Notes under the pieces: model-generated
Told to the model about the DNA's origin: nothing
Seen by the model: only the letters and a program-made list of their open reading frames with translations
Database searches by the model: none
Shown: positions 1 through 6,774 of the stretch, piece by piece
Layout of the letters: each line of letters starts with the position of its first letter
Position numbering within the stretch: the first letter of the stretch is position 1
Program-made: the position numbers and the translations under genes
Assembly: GCF_001429185.1 (NCBI RefSeq)
Contig: NZ_LMIW01000001.1
Location: forward strand, 708,439 to 772,438
Direction of reading: 5' to 3'
Source: Terrabacter sp. Root85
GTDB taxonomy: Bacteria; Actinomycetota; Actinomycetes; Actinomycetales; Dermatophilaceae
DNA: 64,000 nt

Positions 1-72
1 CGGCGGTGGCGGGTGCTGCGTTCATGGACCCATCGAACCGCCGAACGGCTGGCGTGTCGGCCCGCGAGGGAG

Positions 73-95
73 GACAATTGTCTCGGATGCGAGAC
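73..95. promoter_or_regulatory. Nested palindromes upstream of the IclR gene
   Basis: GACAATTGTC at 73-82 is a perfect 10-bp palindrome. It overlaps GTCTCGGATGCGAGAC at 80-95, a perfect 6-bp inverted repeat with a 4-nt loop. Both lie 30-50 nt before the chosen start of the IclR-type gene, where an autoregulatory operator would be expected. No binding is shown; this is inference from symmetry and position. Confidence 0.45.
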
Positions 96-125
96 TTCCT
101 CGATCGCGGACCGGAGGTGGCCCAC

Positions 126-899
126 ATGTCCAACGCCCCCGCCGCCGCCAACGCGCTCGACGTCCTCGAGCACCTCTCGCGCCACGCCGAGCCGGTGCCT
201 GCCGCGTCGATCGCCCGCGACCTCGGCCTGCCCCGCAGCTCGGTCTACCACCTGCTCAAGGTGCTGCACAGCCGGGGCTACGTCACCCACTACGTCGAGG
301 AGCGACGCTTCGGTCTCGGCCAGGCGGCGTACGAGCTCGGGTCGGCCTACCAGCGGCAGGCGCCCCTGGCCCGTGTCGCGCGGGCGGCCATGCGCCGGCT
401 CGTCGACCAGTGCGGCCGCAACGCCCACTTCGCCACCCTCGACGGACGCGACGTCATCTACCTCCTCGAGGAACGCGCCCCCGGGCAGCCGATGCTCGTC
501 ACCGACGTCGGTGTGCGCCTGCCCGCCCACCTGACGGCCAGCGGGCTCGCCATGCTGTCCGCCCTCCCCGCGACGCAGGTGCGGGCGCTCTACCCCGACC
601 GGGCCTCGTTCGTGCAGCGCAGCGGTGGGGGGCCGCGGTCGCTCGGCGAGCTGCGGAGCGTGCTCACCCGCACGCGCACCGACGGCTACGCCCGCGAGGA
701 GGGCACCGTGACGGCCGACCTGTCGTCGGTCGCCGTGCCGGTGCTCGACCGCGCCGGCCGGCCGCTCGCGGCGATCGCCCTGACGCTGCGGACACCCGAC
801 GCGAGCACGGAGCACGTCGCCGAGCTCGTGGGCCGGGCCCGTCTCGCCGCCGAGGACATCGCCCGCCGTCTCAGCCCCAGCCCGACCGGTCGCCGCTGA
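126..899 (+). CDS. IclR family transcriptional regulator
   Basis: This 257-residue protein has the IclR layout: an N-terminal winged helix-turn-helix (about residues 10-65, with the recognition stretch ARDLGLPRSSVYHLLKVL) followed by an effector-binding domain (about 80-250). The ATG at 126 is chosen because a strong GGAGGTGG Shine-Dalgarno lies at 113-120; the frame stays open upstream, but those residues do not look like protein. IclR proteins usually control a neighbouring catabolic operon, and in actinobacteria similar ones sit next to histidine-utilisation genes, but the upstream neighbour is outside the window, so the regulon is unknown. A nested palindrome at 73-95 may be its operator. 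Confidence 0.9.
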   Translation: MSNAPAAANALDVLEHLSRHAEPVPAASIARDLGLPRSSVYHLLKVLHSRGYVTHYVEERRFGLGQAAYELGSAYQRQAPLARVARAAMRRLVDQCGRNAHFATLDGRDVIYLLEERAPGQPMLVTDVGVRLPAHLTASGLAMLSALPATQVRALYPDRASFVQRSGGGPRSLGELRSVLTRTRTDGYAREEGTVTADLSSVAVPVLDRAGRPLAAIALTLRTPDASTEHVAELVGRARLAAEDIARRLSPSPTGRR

Positions 900-925
900 G
901 CCCCCCACCGGGCACCGGGGTCTCC

Positions 926-931
926 TAGGGT
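926..931 (+). promoter_or_regulatory. -10 box of a leaderless gene (TAGGGT)
   Basis: TAGGGT ends 6 nt before the ATG at 938 and there is no Shine-Dalgarno. This spacing places the transcription start at or next to the A of the ATG, as in leaderless actinobacterial mRNAs. Confidence 0.6.
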
Positions 932-937
932 GCCGAC

Positions 938-1654
938 ATGGACGTCCACCTCATCGGCGGCGGCTGGGACGACGCCCTCGCCCCCACGCTCTACGGACCC
1001 TTCGTCGAGGCCGCCGCGCGTCGCGCCGGCGGCACCCCGCGCATCCTGCTCGTCGTCATGGGCACTGACCCCGAGTCGCTCGAGTACCACGAGAAGTACG
1101 TCCACACGCTCGGCCTCGTGGGTGGCCACGACCTCGTCGTGGAGCGGGTGTCCGAGGGCACGCCGCTGGAGCCGGCCGTCCTCGACGGGATCGACGGCCT
1201 CTTCGTCGGCGGCGGCCCCACGCCGGAGTACCACGCGTCGCTCGCGGGCAGCTACCACCGGATCCGAGCCCTCGTGTCCGCAGGTGTGCCGTATGCCGGG
1301 TTCTCCGCGGGGGCTGCGATCGCGGGCTCCCACGCGGTCGTCGGCGGCTGGCTCCTCGACGGGCGGCCCGTCTGCCCCGAGGACAGCAACGAGGAGCTCG
1401 ACGACGTCGCCGTGGTCGGGGGCATCGGCCTCGTGCCGGGAGCCGTCGACGTGCACGCCGCCCAGTGGGGCAACGTCTCGCGCCTCGTCGCCGTGGTGGC
1501 CGCGGGGCTGGCCCCGAGCGGTGTCGCGATCGACGAGGGGACGCTCCTGCGGTCGGACGGTGCGGTGGCCGGCGCCGGACGCGTGTGGCACGTCACGCCG
1601 GACACGACGACGCCCGGCGGGGCGCTCGTGCGGGCTCGGGCCGGAGGTCAATAG
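938..1654 (+). CDS. Peptidase S51 / cyanophycinase-like protein
   Basis: The 238-residue protein has the class I glutamine-amidotransferase-like fold used by S51 peptidases (peptidase E, cyanophycinase). FVGGG at 89-93 and the nucleophile elbow GFSAGAA (Ser123) are clear, and DVHAAQWGNVSRL at 171-183 matches the region that carries the catalytic His (His173) in cyanophycinase-type members. It would hydrolyse Asp-containing peptides or a related substrate in the cytoplasm; the substrate is not evident. The start is an ATG without Shine-Dalgarno, preceded by TAGGGT, so it is probably leaderless. The next gene starts 10 nt after its stop. Confidence 0.8.
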   Translation: MDVHLIGGGWDDALAPTLYGPFVEAAARRAGGTPRILLVVMGTDPESLEYHEKYVHTLGLVGGHDLVVERVSEGTPLEPAVLDGIDGLFVGGGPTPEYHASLAGSYHRIRALVSAGVPYAGFSAGAAIAGSHAVVGGWLLDGRPVCPEDSNEELDDVAVVGGIGLVPGAVDVHAAQWGNVSRLVAVVAAGLAPSGVAIDEGTLLRSDGAVAGAGRVWHVTPDTTTPGGALVRARAGGQ

Positions 1655-1657
1655 GCT
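1652..1657 (+). promoter_or_regulatory. -10 box formed on the TAG stop codon of the preceding gene
   Basis: TAGGCT consists of the stop codon TAG (1652-1654) of the S51 peptidase gene plus GCT. It lies 7 nt before the ATG at 1665, which has no Shine-Dalgarno, so it should drive a leaderless transcript of the oxidoreductase gene. The same arrangement recurs at 16575-16580. Confidence 0.55.
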
Positions 1658-1664
1658 CGGCCCC

Positions 1665-2642
1665 ATGCGCGCCATCACGATCCCCGAGCCCGGAGACGCC
1701 GACAGCCTCGTCCTCGACGAGGTGCCCGACCCCGAGGTGACGGCCGGCCACGTGCTCATCGACGTCGCCGCCGCGGGCGTCAACCGCGCCGACGTCATGC
1801 AGCGCCTCGGTCACTACCCGCCGCCTGCGGGCGCGTCGGAGTATCCCGGCCTCGAGGTGAGCGGCACCATCGCGGCGCTCGGCGAGGGCGTCGAGGACTG
1901 GCAGGTCGGCGACGAGGTGTGCGCCCTCATCGACGGCGGTGGCTACGCCGAGCGTGTCGTGGCGCCGGCCGAGCAGCTCCTGCCGGTGCCGCGCGGCGTC
2001 TCGCTCGTCGACGCGGCCGGCCTGCCCGAGGTGACGTGCACCGTCTGGTCCAACGTCTTCCTCGTCGCCAACATCCAGCCGGGCCAGGTGCTCCTCGTCC
2101 ACGGCGGCAGCTCGGGCATCGGCACCATGGCCATCCAGCTCGCCAAGGCGGTCGGCGCGCACGTCGCCGTCACGGCCGGCAGCCAGGCCAAGCTCGACGT
2201 GTGCCGCGACCTCGGTGCCGAGTTCCTCGTCAACTACCGCGAGGAGGACTTCGTCGAGCGCGTCCGCGAGCTGACGAAGGGTCACGGTGCCGACGTCATC
2301 CTCGACAACATGGGCGCGAAGTACCTCTCCCGCAACGTCGAGGCCCTCGCCATCAGCGGACGCCTCGTCACGATCGGCCTCATGGGCGGCCGCACGGGCG
2401 AGCTCGACATGGGCATGCTGCTGGCCAAGCGCGCCGCCGTCATCGCCACCTCGCTGCGGGCCCGCCCCGCGACGGAGAAGGCCGCCATCGTCGCCGCCGT
2501 CCGTGAGCACGTCTGGCCCCTCATCGAGGCCGGCGCGGTGCGCCCGGTCGTCAACTCGCGCCACCCCCTCGAGCACGCCGCCGAGGCGCACCGCGAGATG
2601 GAGGCCTCGGGCCACATCGGCAAGATCCTGCTCACCACGTGA
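1665..2642 (+). CDS. NAD(P)H-dependent quinone oxidoreductase (zinc-type MDR, no zinc)
   Basis: The 325-residue protein is a medium-chain dehydrogenase/reductase of the quinone oxidoreductase (QOR/TP53I3-like) type. The N-terminal GroES-like domain contains AGVNRADVMQRLGHYPPP, and the Rossmann domain carries VHGGSSGIGTMAIQLAKAVG for NADPH binding. The zinc-binding cysteines of alcohol dehydrogenases are absent, as usual for this subfamily. Its likely reaction is one-electron or two-electron reduction of quinones or other electrophilic carbonyls with NADPH. The start at ATG 1665 is supported by the -10 box at 1652 and by homology-like sequence beginning with MRAITI. The open frame upstream lies in another reading of the S51 gene and is not coding. 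Confidence 0.9.
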   Translation: MRAITIPEPGDADSLVLDEVPDPEVTAGHVLIDVAAAGVNRADVMQRLGHYPPPAGASEYPGLEVSGTIAALGEGVEDWQVGDEVCALIDGGGYAERVVAPAEQLLPVPRGVSLVDAAGLPEVTCTVWSNVFLVANIQPGQVLLVHGGSSGIGTMAIQLAKAVGAHVAVTAGSQAKLDVCRDLGAEFLVNYREEDFVERVRELTKGHGADVILDNMGAKYLSRNVEALAISGRLVTIGLMGGRTGELDMGMLLAKRAAVIATSLRARPATEKAAIVAAVREHVWPLIEAGAVRPVVNSRHPLEHAAEAHREMEASGHIGKILLTT

Positions 2643-2752
2643 ATCCGGTCGTGTCGGACTCGTCCCCTGACGCGTCCGACGCGACCGGCGTACGGTCGAT
2701 CGATGGGCCACTTCGGCTCGAAGCGGCCCCCGATCGCAACGGGAGGTTCACG

Positions 2753-3364
2753 GTGTTCATCCAGGTCATCCAGGGTCGGTGCACTGACGCCGACGCCCTC
2801 CACCGGCAGATGGACCGGTGGAGCGAGCAGCTCGAGCCCGGCGCGTCCGGCTGGCTCGGGGGGACGTACGGCATGACGGACGACGGCGAGTTCGTCGGGG
2901 TCGTCCGCTTCGACTCGCGGGCCTCGGCCGAGGCCAACTCGGCCCGGCCCGAGCAAGGCGCGTGGTGGGAGGAGACGGCCCGGCTCTTCGACGGCGAGGC
3001 CAGCTTCCACGACTGCGACGACGTGACGATGATGCTCGACGGCGGCAGTGACGACGCGGGCTTCGTCCAGGTCATCCAGGGCCGGCTCAGCGACCCGGAG
3101 CGCTTCCGCCACATGATGGAGGGGCCGATGGACATGCTCCACGAGGCCCGGCCCGACATCATCGGCGGCACCATCGCGATCGCCGCCGACGGGTTCTTCA
3201 CCCAGACGATGGCCTTCCGCACCGAGGACGCGGCGCGCGAGGGCGAGCTGAAGAGCCCGCCGCCCGAGGCCCAGGCCGAGATGGACCAGATGATGGCGTT
3301 GATGAGCGACGTCAGCTACCACGACCTCCACCACCCGTGGTTCGCCACAGCCGGCGCGCACTGA
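2753..3364 (+). CDS. Hypothetical protein with two tandem ferredoxin-like/ABM-type repeats
   Basis: I do not recognise a named function. The 203-residue protein is an internal duplication: FIQVIQGR opens the first half and FVQVIQGR the second, about 100 residues later, and each half ends in an aromatic/His patch (SFHDCDD, SYHDLHH). The size and pattern suggest two dimeric alpha/beta-barrel (antibiotic-biosynthesis-monooxygenase-like) units. The GTG at 2753 is chosen because GGGAGG lies at 2741-2746; a longer in-frame start at 2639 would overlap the preceding stop and has no ribosome site. TACGGT at about 2691 is a possible -10 box. Confidence 0.65.
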   Translation: MFIQVIQGRCTDADALHRQMDRWSEQLEPGASGWLGGTYGMTDDGEFVGVVRFDSRASAEANSARPEQGAWWEETARLFDGEASFHDCDDVTMMLDGGSDDAGFVQVIQGRLSDPERFRHMMEGPMDMLHEARPDIIGGTIAIAADGFFTQTMAFRTEDAAREGELKSPPPEAQAEMDQMMALMSDVSYHDLHHPWFATAGAH

Positions 3365-3387
3365 CGCCCGGCACCTGAGCACGCCAA

Positions 3388-3424
3388 GGGGCCCGTGCGA
3401 CCTGACGGGGGACGCACGGGCCCC
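3388..3424 (+). terminator. Hairpin terminator candidate
   Basis: GGGGCCCGTGCG (3388-3399) and CGCACGGGCCCC (3413-3424) form a perfect 12-bp stem with a 13-nt loop just after the duplicated-domain gene. No T-tract follows, which is usual for GC-rich actinobacterial terminators. Confidence 0.65.
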
Positions 3425-3461
3425 GCCCCTCTGCCTCTCCGGGTGAGGCAGGATGGAGCGC

Positions 3462-4094
3462 ATGAGCGACGACGCGAGCCGACAGGGCCAGGGCACCGAC
3501 ACCGACTCCCAGCGCGACGAGCCGCGCATCGTCGTCGTCACGCCCGACGGCATGGGGGTGGCGCACGCCCAGGACGAGGACCGCCCCGACGGCCAGGGCG
3601 CCCACCCTGAGGGCCGCGAGGAGCGACGCGAGCGCGAGCGCACCAACCCGGCCGACCTCGTCGAGGAGCCGGCCAAGGTCATGCGCATCGGGTCGATGAT
3701 CAAGCAGCTGCTCGAGGAGGTGCGCAACGCGCCCCTCGACGAGGCCGGGCGCCGTCGACTCGCCGACGTGCACCACCGCTCCATCGAGGAGCTCAAGGAC
3801 GGTCTCGCGCCCGAGCTCGTCGCCGAGCTCGACCGGATCGCCCTGCCCTTCCGCGACGACTCACCGACCGACGCCGAGCTGCGGATCGCCCAGGCCCAGC
3901 TCGTCGGCTGGCTCGAGGGACTCTTCCACGGCATCCAGACCGCGCTCGTCGCGCAGCAGATGGCGGCCCAGCAGCAGCTCCAGCAGATGCGCGCCCTGCC
4001 GCCCGGCCCGGGGACCACCTACGGCACGCCCCCCGGCGTGCAGCCCGGCGAGCACCACCCGGGCGAGCCCGGCCCCACCGGCCAGTACCTCTGA
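3462..4094 (+). CDS. bpa: Bacterial proteasome activator Bpa (PafE)
   Basis: The 210-residue protein matches Bpa/PafE (Mycobacterium Rv3780), an ATP-independent ring-forming activator of the 20S proteasome. After a disordered acidic N-terminus, the helical core begins near residue 70 with KVMRIGSMIKQLLEEVRNAP and contains RIAQAQLVGWLEGLFHGIQ. A Gln/Met-rich helix and Pro-rich tail lead to the C-terminal GQYL, the motif that docks into the proteasome alpha-ring. The ATG at 3462 is preferred over the in-frame ATG at 3453 because CAGGAT lies 7 nt upstream and could serve a leaderless start. Presence of Bpa implies that this organism has a 20S proteasome elsewhere in its genome. Confidence 0.92.
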   Translation: MSDDASRQGQGTDTDSQRDEPRIVVVTPDGMGVAHAQDEDRPDGQGAHPEGREERRERERTNPADLVEEPAKVMRIGSMIKQLLEEVRNAPLDEAGRRRLADVHHRSIEELKDGLAPELVAELDRIALPFRDDSPTDAELRIAQAQLVGWLEGLFHGIQTALVAQQMAAQQQLQQMRALPPGPGTTYGTPPGVQPGEHHPGEPGPTGQYL

Positions 4095-4104
4095 GCCGAG
4101 GCGG

Positions 4105-4788
4105 TCAGATCCAGCTCGAACGCTCGCGCTCGGTCGGCGCGACGTCGGTGTTCCACTGCGTGAAGGGCGCCTCGAGCTTGAACCGGAAGTCCTTCTGGCG
4201 CAGCAGCACGACGGGCTGGGCGTTCTCGGGGTTGTCGAGCGACTCGAAGTAGTCGACGCTCCAGTGGAACCACCGCATGCAGAAGAGGCGCATCGTCAGG
4301 CCGTGCGTCACGATGACGACGTTGCGCGGCGCCGCCGGCGTCTCGAAGTTGCGGTGCATCGACTCGAGGAAGGTCGACACCCGGTCGTAGACGTCCGACC
4401 CGGACTCGCCGTTGCTGAACCGGTAGTAGAAGTGGCCGTAGCGGTCGCGCTCGGCCTTCTGCTCCGCGATGTCGACGGGGTCCTGGAAGTTGGCCCAGTC
4501 CTGCTCGCGCAGGCGCGGCTCGACCCGCACGTCCCGCTCCGCCACCGGCAGCGCGAGCGCCTCGAGGGTCTGCCGGGTGCGCACGTAGGGCGAGACGTAG
4601 GCCTCCACGGACTCCCCGTCGAGCACCTCCCGGATCGCGGCACCCGTGTCGCGGGCCTGCTCGAAACCCTTGGGCGTCAAGCTGATCCGGTGGTCGGGCA
4701 CGCGCTCGTAGACAGTGTCGTCGAGGTTGCCCTCGGACTCGCCGTGCCGCACGAGGATGATCCGGTTCGGTCGGTGCTCGAGGCTCAC
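4105..4788 (-). CDS. Histidine phosphatase family protein (phosphoglycerate-mutase-like)
   Basis: The 227-residue protein carries the phosphohistidine loop VRHGES (His15) and the second catalytic histidine in VTHGL (His162), so it should be an active member of the histidine phosphatase branch; the substrate is unknown. The GTG start at 4788 overlaps the stop of the small membrane-protein gene upstream (GTGA), which suggests coupling. TAGTCT at 4800-4795 ends 6 nt before the GTG, so it also fits a leaderless start of its own. It converges with bpa, 10 nt apart. Confidence 0.88.
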   Translation of the reverse strand: MSLEHRPNRIILVRHGESEGNLDDTVYERVPDHRISLTPKGFEQARDTGAAIREVLDGESVEAYVSPYVRTRQTLEALALPVAERDVRVEPRLREQDWANFQDPVDIAEQKAERDRYGHFYYRFSNGESGSDVYDRVSTFLESMHRNFETPAAPRNVVIVTHGLTMRLFCMRWFHWSVDYFESLDNPENAQPVVLLRQKDFRFKLEAPFTQWNTDVAPTERERSSWI

Positions 4789-4997
4789 CGCCTCAGACTA
4801 CGGTCGCGACCGCGTGCCGCCCCGCGTGCCGCCCACGGAGCGACGAGCAGCACGAGCCAGGCGAAGCCGACGACGAAGCTCGCGACGAGGATGACGACCC
4901 CGGCCGACCCGCCGAGGACCCGCGGGCCGACAGCGAGCAGGACGGCATACGCCATGAGCGCCGTGACGACGACGGCCCTGCGACGAGTCGACCCCAT
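4785..4997 (-). CDS. Small membrane protein
   Basis: I do not recognise a family. The 70-residue product starts MGSTRRRAVVV and contains two hydrophobic helices (about residues 8-28 and 34-55) and an Arg-rich tail, typical of a small inner-membrane protein with a cytosolic basic end. The ATG at 4997 is chosen for the AGGGGGAG Shine-Dalgarno just upstream. Its stop overlaps the GTG start of the histidine phosphatase gene by GTGA. It is divergent from the metallophosphoesterase gene at 5101. Confidence 0.6.
   Translation of the reverse strand: MGSTRRRAVVVTALMAYAVLLAVGPRVLGGSAGVVILVASFVVGFAWLVLLVAPWAARGAARGRDRSLRR
4795..4800 (-). promoter_or_regulatory. -10 box of a leaderless gene (TAGTCT, minus strand)
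   Basis: Read on the minus strand, TAGTCT is followed by GAGGCG and then the GTG start of the histidine phosphatase gene. The box lies inside the 3' end of the upstream membrane-protein gene. Confidence 0.5.
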
Positions 4998-5088
4998 GAC
5001 TCCCCCTCGCTGCGATGCGCTGACCACCCCATCGCACCACCCGCACGTGAACGGGCGGTGCCGTCCGGGTGACACGTCCCGGTCCGGT

Positions 5089-5094
5089 TAGGGT
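5089..5094 (+). promoter_or_regulatory. -10 box of a leaderless gene (TAGGGT)
   Basis: TAGGGT is followed by GAGGCG and the ATG at 5101. There is no separate Shine-Dalgarno, so the metallophosphoesterase mRNA is probably leaderless. Confidence 0.6.
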
Positions 5095-5100
5095 GAGGCG

Positions 5101-6774
5101 ATGCGACAGGTGGGCGACCTGCTGACCGGTGACAGCCCCTGGCTGCGCCGGGCCTCGCACGTGCTCAAGTGGCTCGCGGTCCTCGTGGCCTGCTACCTCG
5201 GTGGCGTGGCCGCGACCAACCTCGCGCCCACCGTCGCCGAGACCTCCCAGTACCGCGCGGTCCTGCGCCTCGACCCGGTGCCGCGTCACTCCCCCGTGCT
5301 CCACGCGCCGACGATCGTCGGTGACGTCGACGTCCAGTTCGCCTCTCCCATCGTCGCGCCCGGGCTCGACGTGCAGGTCGCGGTGCGCGAGGAGATCACC
5401 AACCTCTTCACCCGGCCCAACGTCGACATCAAGGCGCTGCAGCCCTCGCCCGACGAGATCTCGTCGGCGATCGCGCAGGCGGCCGTCGGCGTCGGCATCC
5501 GCTTCGTCCTCGGCGCGACGGCGATCGCGGTGCTTCTAGCCCTGGCCTCGCACTACATCAGGCAGCGCACCACCCGTCGCCACCACGTGCTCTTCGTCGC
5601 GTCCGCGATGGTCGTGGCGACCGCCGTGACCTTCGGCGGGATCGCCCTGACCTACCAGCCGGGCCGCTTCGCGGAGTACCGCACGAGCGGCGTCCTCGGC
5701 GTGGTGCAGCGCAACGCCGGCCTGCTCGCCGACGTCGAGGCGCGCGCCACCCAGGTGACGCCGTACTTCCGCAACCTCCTCGCGGTGACGCAGGCGCTCC
5801 AGCAGAAGTACGTCGCCGGCAACGTCAACGAGCCCGTCTCGGCGCGCTTCCTGCTCGTCTCCGACATCCACGGCGCGAACCAGTACGCCCTGATGCGCAC
5901 GATCATCGCGGGGGAGGACATCGACGCCGTCATCGACAGCGGCGACCTCGTCAACTTCGGCCGGGTCCAGGAGGGCGACGCCGCCGGGCTCTACCGCTCG
6001 ATCCAGTCCCTCGGCGTGCCCTACGTCTTCACCAGCGGCAACCACGACCAGTCCTCGGCGAGCGACCGGGCCGTCCTGGCTCGGCTCGCGCGCATCCCCA
6101 ACGTCGTGCTCCTCGAGGACGCCGCCGGGTCGCTGCGCGAGGTGACCTTCCACGGGCTGCGCATCACCGGCTTCAACGACCCCCGCTACTTCGGCGACGA
6201 CAACGCCGACCCGACGGCCAAGGCCAAGCCCGCGGCCGACCGCTACAACGCGGCCGTCGCCGGCCAGCCCGAGCCCGACCTCGTCGTGACGCACGAGCCG
6301 TATGCCGCCGAGCAGGTCGAGCGAGGACGCCTTCTCATCAACGGGCACATGCACACCCCCGCGATCGAGGGCAACCGGATCCAGGTCGGCACCTTCACCG
6401 GTGGCGGGGTCGTCTCGCACTACTCCGAGGGTCCGGGGCAGGAGCTCGACGGCCAGCCGTACTCCTTCGACATCGCGCAGTTCGGCACGTCGTGCGAGCT
6501 GACCTCGCTGACCCGCTACTCCTTCCGCAACCTGCTCGAGGGCCGGCCGGCCTACGACAGCGTGCAGGTCATCAGCGGAGCCCGCATCGACCCCTACCGG
6601 CCCGCCGCACCGACCGTCCAGCAGCCGGGTCAGGACCAGCCGGACCCGGCCAAGCGCATCTGCAGCCGCATCGACGAGACGACGGTGCGATCGCTGCCGC
6701 TCGCCCCGGACGACCCGACATCGTCGGGCACCACGACCCCTGCCGTGCCGTCCGGGCTGTCGGTCACCCCTTGA
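5101..6774 (+). CDS. Membrane-anchored calcineurin-like metallophosphoesterase
   Basis: The 557-residue protein has an N-terminal membrane helix (about 21-40), an intervening segment, two more helices (about 133-152 and 162-185) and a C-terminal phosphoesterase domain. The metal-binding motifs are intact: SDIHG (Asp255, His257), GDL (Asp282), GNHD (Asn314-Asp316), THEP and GHMH near residue 420. The catalytic domain should lie in one compartment held at the membrane; the topology is not certain. The substrate (nucleotide, phospholipid or protein) cannot be told. The tail after about residue 500 is Pro/Thr-rich. Its last 11 nt overlap the convergent acyl-CoA synthetase gene. Confidence 0.85.
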   Translation: MRQVGDLLTGDSPWLRRASHVLKWLAVLVACYLGGVAATNLAPTVAETSQYRAVLRLDPVPRHSPVLHAPTIVGDVDVQFASPIVAPGLDVQVAVREEITNLFTRPNVDIKALQPSPDEISSAIAQAAVGVGIRFVLGATAIAVLLALASHYIRQRTTRRHHVLFVASAMVVATAVTFGGIALTYQPGRFAEYRTSGVLGVVQRNAGLLADVEARATQVTPYFRNLLAVTQALQQKYVAGNVNEPVSARFLLVSDIHGANQYALMRTIIAGEDIDAVIDSGDLVNFGRVQEGDAAGLYRSIQSLGVPYVFTSGNHDQSSASDRAVLARLARIPNVVLLEDAAGSLREVTFHGLRITGFNDPRYFGDDNADPTAKAKPAADRYNAAVAGQPEPDLVVTHEPYAAEQVERGRLLINGHMHTPAIEGNRIQVGTFTGGGVVSHYSEGPGQELDGQPYSFDIAQFGTSCELTSLTRYSFRNLLEGRPAYDSVQVISGARIDPYRPAAPTVQQPGQDQPDPAKRICSRIDETTVRSLPLAPDDPTSSGTTTPAVPSGLSVTP

